Of a DNA stretch of 64,000 nt, positions 56,818 through 64,000 are shown one piece after another. The stretch is from Coccinella septempunctata (lineage: Eukaryota > Arthropoda > Insecta > Coleoptera > Coccinellidae), in the NCBI RefSeq assembly GCF_907165205.1, contig NC_058189.1:2916501-2980500 (forward strand). The letters run 5' to 3'. The notes under the pieces are model-generated. The model had not been told where the DNA came from and searched no databases. It saw only the letters and a program-made list of their open reading frames with translations. Every line of letters begins with the position of its first letter. Position 1 is the first letter of the stretch. The position numbers were made by a program, and so were the translations under genes.

Positions 56818-58255
56818 AACTGCTCTACATGACTGAGGGATATTGACTTAAATTGCAAAAAAAATAGTTAAAATAAGATTTTTGTGATGAAAACTCATAT
56901 TAATATGATTTCAAGTTGCAAATTAATTTTAGCCTGTAGGTCTGCAGCGTATACAAGGTAAAATAACGAAATTTTTTTCCCAGAAAATTCAAGCATTTTA
57001 AGACTATCAATACAATGTGTGGCCTCCACGGGCATCAATAATAGCTTGACATCTTCTTTGCATACTACACAAGAGGTTGTTGAACATTTCTTGAGGGATT
57101 TGGTTCCATAAACAGGGCAGAAGCTCTCTCAGATTTAAGGATTCTGGGGTAGGTTGATGATTATCTAATCTTCTTTGGAGCATATTCCATGCATATTCTA
57201 TGCAATTCAAATCTGGTGAGTGCGGAGGTATTGGTAAATGTGGAATACCAAGCTCCTCGCGCGCATTCTCAATTATGACTGCACGGTGCGGTCTAGCATT
57301 ATCGTCTAGAAATTGAAAAGCTTCACCAATAGCAGCGTGAAAATTTGGCAAAATATTGTCAATTACATGCTCCCTATAGTATAAGGCGGTCATATTCCCA
57401 GGACAAATGTGCAGATCTGTGCGCCCGTTGAAACATATCCCGGCCCATACCACAACACTACCCCCTCGGAATGGATGGTCTTCTTGTACATAGCGACGAT
57501 TACGGGGTATGCGTGGGATTGTCCATACCCTTATTCTTCGAAAATCTGAAAATCGTCCATATCTGGATTCATCAGTGAAAAGGACACTACGCCATTGATC
57601 GTTCCAATTGATATGTTGCCTCGCCCATTCCAATCTTTGACGCTTATGGTCACGTGTGAATGGAACTCCTCTTAATGGACATCTAGAACCTAGATTCACC
57701 TCTCTGAAACGTCGTCTGATGGTTTCGATGGAAACTTGGACCCCATCTGCATTTTGAAGAGTATTCCGTAGCATTCTTCGCGTAGATGTAGGGTTTCTTC
57801 TCGCCGAAATGATCCTGAGCAGGTGTTGTTTTTCGTCGCCCACCAAGCCTTGGTCTTTCCAACATGGAACCTGTCTCCCTGAACCTATTCCAAAGTCGAG
57901 ATATCACACTTTGGAGCCTTTCCGTCACAACAACCTGAGTTAGGCCATCCTGTAGCATTCCGATAGCCCTATTAGCCTCAGCGTTTGTTAATTTACGTCT
58001 TGGCATTTTCAGAAAACTCGTTTCAAATCGAAGCCGTTGATAAACTGACTTGATTTCAAAATAGAACATTCAGGAAGTATATGCAAAAAACCAAACTTCA
58101 GTAAAAGGCGACCAGATTGACGAAATGTCTCATACTGATTTTTATTGGATCGATTCAAGTTATTGAGTTTTAAATGATTTTACAGCGATTTTCTCGAAGA
58201 TTACTTACTTTTAAAAACGATTGAATACGATATCCCTAACTCTTGTGGAGCAGTA
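56818..58255 (-). mobile_element. Tc1-B copy 2
   Basis: 1438 bp between TA dinucleotides. Left end AACTGCTCTACATGACTGAG, right end (reversed) TACTGCTCCACAAGAGTTAG. Transposase on the minus strand. Better preserved than copy 1. Confidence 0.94.
57007..58006 (-). pseudogene. Tc1-B copy 2 transposase (one frameshift)
   Basis: ATG at 58006 opens MPRRKLTNAEANRAIGMLQD. A loss of nine bases removes VSQ in the HTH (TERLQ-SVISRLWNRF). An 11-base loss after TTPAQD near 57812 shifts the frame. The second frame then runs 279 codons to the natural stop after DARGGHTLY at 57007: ISARRNPTSTRRMLRNTLQN, LFTDESRYGRFSDFR, VVVWAGICFNGRTDLHIC, FLDDNARPHRAVI, PIPPHSPDLNCIEYAWNMLQ. All three catalytic residues are present with 34-residue spacing (DD34E). 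The DDE half is intact, only the join to the DNA-binding half is lost. Confidence 0.94.
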
Positions 58256-58257
58256 TA

Positions 58258-59400
58258 TTTTTACTCATAAGTACAATAGACCTTAAGGTCGCAGTGAACT
58301 GTAACCCCTTCTCACTATACTACTCATAAGTGACATATAGAATAAGACGAAGGAATTGCAACCATTCAAAATCAAAATGAAGGAACGAATGTCAAATCAG
58401 CAACGATTTTTTATCAACAATTTTGGTCATATCGTGAAAATCATGGCTTGAATTTTACATCGTTGACGTGATAAGTGCCCGTTTAAGATGGCAAGCCCAC
58501 ACTTCATTCGACAATCAGGGAATAAATAAAACAATGGAGGAAAAGATAAATCTCAATTACACTTCAATGATGTCTAGTATTCAATTATCAATTCTATCCT
58601 GTACGTTAAACATAAATCAAATGGAACTTTAGAGCTTATTTCAGTGGGTGTCCAGGCCTATAATAAAATGAATACTAATTCATTGTAGAAGAGGGGTAAA
58701 TACTTCGATGTTGCAATGAAATATGATAAATGATCTTTCGCCAAATATATTCTTGTTGAAAACAAGATTCCCATTTTTCCCTATCTAGTTACTACCCAGA
58801 AAAATGTGAATGAATTTCCTTAGTTGATTATGATTTCACCGCAAGAGGTCAACCTCTGACCTTTCCATTTTAGTACCTCATATCCTGTCTCCCTCGACAT
58901 TTCTGAGGAAACCTATAGAGTTTCAAGTAGGTAGGTACACACTTCCCCAACAAATTGCCTTTTCACGGCATATCGCTTCGGACGTTTGACCTTACATTTC
59001 TCTGAAACATTGTTCGAACATTTCGTCCATTTCTATTCTCTCACGTTGGAATAAGGATTATATTACACTTGACGTTATCATCGTTATTATAGCTTATAGT
59101 TCTTGTTTCCTGTTCGATTTAAACTCCAATTTCAAGTTTATCGTCGAATTCAAATAGTTTGAATATTTGTAGTTACTTTATGGTGGAGAAATGTGAAAAA
59201 CTCGTGGAAATTCATCGGGAATTGCATTGAGTAAGAAGTCAATGGCTAGGTGTGGGTGAACTGAAATTGTCACAGTTTACAATTCAAAATAATATTTTAA
59301 AACGTGAATTGTTTTTTTCGTAATCAATTAAACTGTGTTGGGAAATATATTTTCAATAGTTAATAAGATAAATCAATGTAATACTTTCTCTGCATAAATA
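58258..59400. other. Unassigned intron sequence, 58258-59400
   Basis: No element or gene recognised; about 58840-59060 is slightly GC-richer and single copy. Confidence 0.35.
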
Positions 59401-60230
59401 CAGGCTGTATTTGAAAGTGACGCTTTTTTCTTCTACTGAAGTAGAACTTTCAAAATGACAAAGTTGAACAAAAAAAATTGAAAATGATCACTGAAATAGA
59501 TCCTAATACGACCCTTAACCGTTTGTTAGCTGAATTATCGCAAAGCAGTGGGAAAAAACTTATCTCCTGATTGGACCATGCGGTTTCGTTTAGGATATTG
59601 GCATGTTGAATATTCACGTTGTAATGAAAATGGAAACTTAGGATTGCTGAATTGTTCTCATTATTTTTTAGTAACTTACTCGATTTTATGAAATGGCTCA
59701 TTTCGACACCAACTGACAGAAGAGATTTAGGACACAAGTGTAAAAAATATTATACAATAATACTTCAAAATCTCACCAATAAAATTCGTCTAAATTATTC
59801 ACGAATTTTTCCACAATGGGCATCACAATCTTCTTGTTCGAACATTCCAACAATCGTCGTAGTTTTTTTTCAACATAACTAACATAAGCACTTTCAAGAA
59901 ACTGCTTCGATTTTCTGCATTTTTTTTCACCCTAAATTGCACGATACAACAATTATAATTCTCTCAAAAGTGACCTGATGCATCTAATCCGATGAACTTG
60001 GTACTGAACCATTCATTGTGCAGCCATATGTTTATGTTTTGTTTCGTTTTTGCAATGCCGGAGTCACCTTCCACATTCCCGCACTTGAAATTCAATGAAA
60101 TTTTGTCGAACTTCAAGCGGTTGTATCTCAGCCATCTTGAATATTTCATACAGACAATTTTTGGTTCAACGACTTATTTTGATGAGTTCTACCTTCTGTC
60201 AAAAAAAAACTCACCTTTGAAAACACTCTG
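59401..60230. mobile_element. MITE-A copy 5
   Basis: 830 bp, TA-flanked. Starts CAGGCTGTATTTGAAAGTGA and ends CACCTTTGAAAACACTCTG. An internal deletion (near 59860) removes part of the antisense frame, whose first 61 codons remain at 59964-60149 (SLNFKCGNVEGDSGIAKTKQ). Confidence 0.88.
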
Positions 60231-60232
60231 TA

Positions 60233-60668
60233 TAGCTCTGGCTCGATGCAATTTTGTTTTGAATTTAAAAAGTTGCAGATTTCCTCACACATTAAAAATA
60301 ATGAACCGTTATGTGAAATTTCTAATTTTAGAACGATATTAATGGATGGATCGCTGGAATCTCTAGTCTCTGGGAGAATATTCGTTTATATCAAGGGCCT
60401 CGAACGTTACGTATAACACCAATGACCATATCCATAATGTATCAGTGAAGTGGTCTGATAAGCCAATTTATTGTTTAATTGAGTGCATTAAGCGTTGAAT
60501 ATTTCATTAGTACCGAAAGCTGATATCACCGTCACAAATTCGTTTCAACATGATTCTAATACGGTTATCCGATGACGAACAGGCTGTTTTAAAAATATGT
60601 CGAATTGTGGAGGTTATACATTTCCATTCAGCATCCATTTGTATCAGTCATAAGCTGTGCTTTTTCAA
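60233..60668. other. Unassigned intron sequence, 60233-60668
   Basis: No repeat partner or gene recognised. Confidence 0.35.
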
Positions 60669-61645
60669 TCGTTCATTCGTTCGTTCATTGCTGTATCCCG
60701 TCACCACGAATAAATCTACAAAAAGACTCAAAAACAAAACTATCGGTGCGATAACCGCTCCATCTGAGTCGGGCCCTCGTTACTTGAGTCTCAATTGTTG
60801 TACAACTCGTGCGCTGCAAGACTTCTGAATTTGAAACTTTGTGGAACCATCTGATGTGCATTATTTGTCTTAGATAACTTTGTTGCGTTTGTTCAAGCTG
60901 TTTAAAATGTTGCCTGTAGGACGCCCAGCTTTCGCTTACGTAAAGAAGCTTTGGGAGGACGACTGCTTTTTAAACAGCTGTCTTGGTCTTCAGATTGAAA
61001 GCGTGATTTTGAAACACTCTGTCCTTTAGCTTCCAGAATGCCCGTGATACCGAATTGATACGGTTGTGTATTTCCGTATCTAGGTTAGCCCTAGTATTAT
61101 GAAGCTTCTTAAGTATTTGAACTGCTCGACCTGTTCTAGAGTTTCATCCTCCAGGCTGATATGTGTTTGAAGGCTTTCTGGCGGACTTAGCAGGATTTTG
61201 GTTTTGTCGATATTGAGTCTAAGGCCCAAAGCTTCGTATATATGTTTATAGTTGTCCTACATTATCTGTAGATCCTCTGAGCTGCTCCATCAAATCTGAA
61301 TCTTATTCTAACACCTCTTACAGGCATACTCATGTCAGCAATTATCGACACAGCTATGGCGAAAATATTGAACAGTAAGGGCGCTAACACGCAGCCTTGT
61401 TTTATTCCAGAGTTGGTTAAGAAATGGTCGGTTGTAGAGCCATTATGCTGTATTCTAGCGGTGTTGTTGGTATGGAGGCTTTCACACACTGCACTCCAAG
61501 GCGTCCCATGATTTTCCATAGCGCTCTCCGATTCACCGAGTCAAAGGCCTTACTTAAATCGATGTAGGCTGTATAGATCCTTGATTGTTGTTCACAGGCC
61601 CTCTCTTGGAGCTGTCGCAGTGTAAAAATTAGGTCCACCTTACCT
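60669..61645 (-). mobile_element. RT-LINE copy 5, internally deleted
   Basis: Minus strand. 3' end CGTTCATTCGTTCGTTCATT at about 60670; truncated at the RT start (CGAGGTAAGGTGGACC) near 61645. The zinc finger region is deleted (junction about 60755), and so is the region between motif B and the thumb, including YADD (junction about 61286). Confidence 0.88.
60756..61645 (-). pseudogene. RT-LINE copy 5 reverse transcriptase (broken)
   Basis: Reads VDLIFTLRQLQERACEQQSR, AYIDLSKAFDSVNRRALW, then a shift at 61498, SLHTNNTARIQHNGSTTDHF, GIKQGCVLAPLLFNIFAIAV; after the deletion LQIM, LGLRLNIDKT, LEDETLEQVEQ and the thumb part in pieces. Inactive. Confidence 0.85.
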
Positions 61646-62082
61646 CGTTTTTCAATCGTACTTTCATGTTCACTCAGTAGCGAAATTGATGCACTCAGAA
61701 GAGTTATCACTTCTTTGACCAGAATTGTTCAACTTTTGAAAGGATTCTATACAAGGTAAGGTGTAAAAGGATAGTTGCAAAAAAATTTCAGTGATGTTTC
61801 CTTGTCAAGAAATATTGTGGGTCTTTTATATTTATTCGAGCGGTCCTGCTTCGACAAAGCAATGGTGGCACTTGAAAAGCAATTTAAGTTCGAAGATAAT
61901 TCCAAATTATTGGACTCACGATACTGCTACCTGTTGAGAAATTATTTCTTATTCTCAAAATCCGTTACTTTTGGGATTAATTGCAAAAGACCTGATTGAT
62001 TCAAAATGTTTGTCTGCTGACAATGTTCTACATTTAATTCTCGTGTCTTCTCACTGCAACTCCCGTCTGGATTCACCTTTCT
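61646..62082. other. Unassigned intron sequence, 61646-62082
   Basis: A 74-codon plus frame at 61775 is without motif. No repeat partner. Confidence 0.35.
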
Positions 62083-62409
62083 CTAAAATAAGTGGATGTA
62101 CCGATGGGTGAGCTCGTTATACCCGACTAACATTATTTTGCAAATTTCGAAATACGCTACAGAAACGTGCCATTCTGATGGAAACGAGGCAGGTCTCGGA
62201 CGCGAATCCACTGCGAAAGCTGAACTTTCAATTTTACAGGCGGCAGTTAGTGCATCACCAGAGGGAACAGCCGCCGCAGTCAAATTGGACACGGTTGGAA
62301 AACCAGATGCAGTTCCTGGTAATTTGCAGAGACCGCGTTTCAGGGGCATGATGTAATATTTCGTGAGCTCTTGGTAGAAGAGGTCAGAGTTTTCGAGGTG
62401 TTTCATCAA
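62083..62409. other. GC-rich block with overlapping open frames
   Basis: Both strands are open (86 codons plus at 62096-62356; 108 codons minus at 62083-62409). About 62195-62340 is markedly GC-rich and Ala-rich on the plus reading (VSASPEGTAAAVKLDTVGKP). No family recognised and no splice context matching Robo. It could be a TE fragment or a host remnant. Confidence 0.3.
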
Positions 62410-62537
62410 CTAGGTTCAGACGTTAGACGACAATATAATGTGTGTCTAGATTCTAGAAGTTTTGCGTGCCGAGGCATGAACATGTTATTTTACCTTAACG
62501 GTAGGTTAAGGTTAAGGCGACGTTCATCTCGCATATA

Positions 62538-62863
62538 CAGGATGAGTACAAATATTTTAACAGTAGATTCTTAAGGTCAAAAGAAACACTTTTTTACTAT
62601 ACCATTTTTTCCGAATCGGCTCGGTTTGAAAGATACAGGCTGTTGAAAAACAATACCAAAATTTTTCTCAGTTCTATCTCACAAACGGTTTCATAGAATG
62701 AAATGAATTTCGGAATATAGTTTTGCATTCATTTGATGAATCTTTTTCGAACACAAGATATCACCCACGTCTTCCAGTTTTCTCATTATGACTATTACAT
62801 ACCATGAAAATACCAAAATTTCAAAGAATATTTGAATGTTTCGTAAAATAAAAGTATTCTTTG
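62538..62863. mobile_element. MITE-B copy i, cut by Tc1-A copy 3
   Basis: Starts CAGGATGAGTACAAATATTT after TA and follows the family to AAAAGTATTCTTTG, where Tc1-A copy 3 begins at a TA. The rest of the MITE is expected beyond the window. Confidence 0.85.
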
Positions 62864-62865
62864 TA

Positions 62866-64000
62866 CACTGCGCAAAAAATTTAACGCACATTATGGAAAT
62901 CTCAAATCCATTCTACAACTGAAGGTGTTCTCAATGATAATTATTTTTATCAGAATTATGCATGCGTATGTTATCCACTTTCAACGGTTTTCTTCAATAC
63001 AGATGTTTTTTTCCCAGCAGGAATAAAAAAAGATGATATTATCAGATTTTGAATGTATTGGCTCTATTCTAAAATCAGTTGTTCTCGATCAATTCTAGTG
63101 ATCAATAGTTTTTCTTTCGTTTGATTTTCTACACTCGATCGCTGTGCAACGCGAAACACGCAATTTGACCCAAGAGGAATGTGCCCAAGCGGTAGTTTTG
63201 CGAGAGGAAGGGTGGACATACACAAGAATTGCAGAAAGGTTTGGAGTTTCCCATACAAGTGTGTCCAGAATGTTGCAGCGATTCAGGGAGACAGGTATGA
63301 ATGTCCGAAGACCAGGACAGGGTAGACCACGGGTAACAACTGCCATTCAAGAACGTTACTTGAGAGTTTCTTCGTTGAGACAACGGTTTGCAACCGCTCG
63401 CCTCCTTCAAATTCAGCTTGAGCAAACTCATGAGGTGCAAATTAGCACTCAGACAATAAGAAATCGCCTCAGAGAATATTTAAGGCCTCGTGTCGCGGCA
63501 AGAGACCCAGCTTTTACCCCAGCCCATTGAAGGGCGCGTTTGGATTTTGCGAGAGAGCATATCCATTGGGAAGAGGCCGATTGGGAAAGAGTTCCCTTCA
63601 CAGATGAGTCTAGATTCTGCCTCTACCATTGTGCTCGACGTTCCCTTGTATACAGACGTCCACATGAAAGATATGCTCAGTGCAATTTCCTGAATACTAC
63701 TGGTTTCGGGGGAGGATCGATTATGGTATAGGGTGGAATATCTTTGACTGCTCGCACAGACCTAGTGGTCGTTGATAATGGAGCTATGAATGCTGATAAG
63801 TATATAAGGAACATTCTCGAAGAGCATGTAGTGCCATTTGCCCCATACATTGGTGAAAATTTCATTTTTATGGACGATAATGCCAGACCCCATCGTGCGC
63901 GCATCGTTCAGGAGTACCTTGAAGAGGTTGAAGTCCCTCGAATGGAATGGCCAGCAAGAAGTCCAGATCTCAATCCGATTGAGCAGGTTTGGAACAACCT
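62866..64000 (+). mobile_element. Tc1-A copy 3 (runs off the window)
   Basis: Left end CACTGCGCAAAAAATTTAAC after TA, then the same leader and transposase as copies 1 and 2. The right end lies outside the window. Confidence 0.95.
63144..64000 (+). pseudogene. Tc1-A copy 3 transposase (broken, partial)
   Basis: The start position has GTG where copy 2 has ATG. Open for 128 codons through the HTH region (AERFGVSHTSVSRMLQRF, GRPRVTTAIQERYLRV), with an in-frame loss of Asp in REYDLRP. Lesions: TGA in PAHRRA at 63528, then a C in place of T in FTDES context (PFTDESRF, D kept), and TAG for Trp in IMVWGG at 63728. It keeps TGG after IEQV (63988), where copies 1 and 2 have TGA. DDNARPH and LNPIEQVWNN are visible at the edge. 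Confidence 0.93.

Overview
The window is AT-rich insect nuclear DNA, probably from a beetle; that last step is inference from the style of the repeats and from one host exon. The only host coding sequence I can support is a single exon at 42656-42940 (+). It encodes an immunoglobulin domain that I recognise as the second Ig domain of Roundabout (Robo), the axon-guidance receptor for Slit. It has a pyrimidine-rich acceptor, a GTAAGT donor and phase 1 on both sides. No other Robo exon is visible, so the rest appears to be intron: over 42 kb upstream and over 21 kb downstream.

The intron is packed with transposable elements, nearly all broken or non-autonomous. With recognisable protein: a Tc1-like DD34E family (here Tc1-A, copies at 4494-6023, 8204-9725 and 62866 to the window end); a second DD34E family (Tc1-B, 10633-12170 and 56818-58255); a mariner family with DD34D (41293-42541 and 49901-51093); a YADD reverse-transcriptase LINE with a C-terminal zinc finger (five pieces, 27.9-29.3, 52.1-54.8, 55.1-56.0 and 60.7-61.6 kb); an RNase H-bearing LINE (20331-21618); a Bel/Pao polyprotein tail (15078-15691); and a few smaller fragments. 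Non-autonomous families recur many times: MITE-A (about 0.8 kb, ends CAGGGTGT), MITE-B (about 0.7 kb, TIRs near 100 bp), element C (about 1.2 kb, TIR near 40 bp, with a decayed spliced transposase gene), element D (about 0.87 kb), a hAT element with a perfect 8-bp target duplication, and several foldbacks.

Layout: 0-4.5 kb MITE-B, a unique stretch, element C1; 4.5-12.2 kb three Tc1-like insertions and a Harbinger-like remnant; 12.4-15.8 kb two MITE-A copies, one holding the Bel/Pao piece; 16.2-22.5 kb a nest of D, B, C2 (with hAT) and D2 (with LINE); 23-30 kb MITE-B and LINE fragments; 30-40.7 kb foldbacks, MITE-A3, C3, C4 and a 1.48-kb TIR element; 40.7-41.2 kb a tandem satellite of about 171 bp; 41.3-42.5 kb mariner, directly followed by the Robo exon; 43-47.6 kb MITE-B/MITE-A/D3; 49-64 kb mariner, LINE mosaic, Tc1-B, MITE-A5, LINE, MITE-B and Tc1-A. 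Between these lie GC-richer, apparently single-copy blocks that are the best places to look for intronic regulatory DNA.

I found no bacterial-type system, CRISPR array, rRNA or tRNA, and no clearly new biological system. The most unusual signals are the MITE with a phase-0, 52-nt intron inside a fossil DNA-binding domain, a MITE family with an antisense reading frame open in several copies, a shared inactivating lesion in two Tc1-A copies, and a perfect 33-bp inverted duplication at a LINE 5' end.
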